Origin: Gorillibacterium sp. | GTDB taxonomy: Bacteria > Bacillota > Bacilli > Paenibacillales > NBRC-103111 | Direction of reading: 5' to 3' | NCBI GenBank assembly: GCA_014380705.1 | Contig: JACMJI010000206.1 | Location: forward strand, 1-6,465 | Length of the DNA: 6,465 nt | In this document: piece after piece, positions 6,445 through 6,465 of the stretch | Numbering within the stretch: position 1 is the first letter of the stretch | How the letters are laid out: each line of letters opens with the position of its first letter | Notes under the pieces: model-generated | What the model saw: the letters and a program-made list of their open reading frames with translations, nothing else | Database searches by the model: none | Told to the model about the DNA's origin: nothing | Made by a program: the position numbers and the translations under genes

Positions 6445-6465
6445 GTTAAAGTATTTATTCGAAAA

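Noticed and set aside
6446..6465. Tail of an L20-responsive terminator upstream of infC
   Set aside because: TTTT at the very edge of the window could be the end of a leader terminator, but with 20 visible bases no stem can be shown.

Overview
The window looks like a Bacillales (Firmicutes) chromosome, most likely Paenibacillaceae. The evidence is the strong AGGAGG ribosome binding sites, a tRNA-Leu T-box leader ahead of ilvB, an infC gene with an AUU start, the gene order infC-rpmI-rplT followed by ilvB-ilvN-ilvC-leuA, and an IlvB protein whose wording resembles Paenibacillus acetolactate synthases as I remember them. Every supported gene lies on the minus strand, so the biological reading order runs from high to low coordinates. 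No database search was possible; the genus is an inference.

Reading from the right edge, 6430-5273 holds the translation operon infC (initiation factor IF3), rpmI (L35) and rplT (L20). It ends at a very strong intrinsic terminator at 5208-5259. The promoter and any L20-responsive leader of this operon lie beyond the window.

The stretch 5207-4641 has no protein gene but is dense in regulation. It holds an inverted repeat (5182-5195), a perfect 20-bp palindrome (5136-5155), a near-consensus SigA promoter (-35 at 5131-5126, -10 at 5108-5103), and a leader of about 455 nt. The leader contains a complete T-box riboswitch: Stem I with a CUC leucine specifier, Stem II and Stem III region hairpins, the T-box sequence, an antiterminator, and a competing terminator just before the ilvB ribosome binding site. 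A CodY-box-like core lies inside the leader.

From 4640 to the left edge is the branched-chain amino acid operon: ilvB and ilvN (large and small acetolactate synthase subunits, overlapping by 4 nt), ilvC (ketol-acid reductoisomerase) and leuA (2-isopropylmalate synthase, cut by the window edge). IlvBN makes acetolactate and acetohydroxybutyrate, IlvC reduces and isomerises them, and LeuA diverts 2-ketoisovalerate to leucine. Scarcity of charged tRNA-Leu should open the T-box terminator and switch on the operon; valine should inhibit the enzyme through IlvN, and leucine should inhibit LeuA. Two stable RNA hairpins bracket ilvC and may set its mRNA level apart from its neighbours.

I see no mobile element, CRISPR array, tRNA or rRNA, and no clearly novel gene system. 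The most interesting unexplained items are the palindrome at the ilv promoter, the CodY-like core in the T-box leader, and the hairpins around ilvC.
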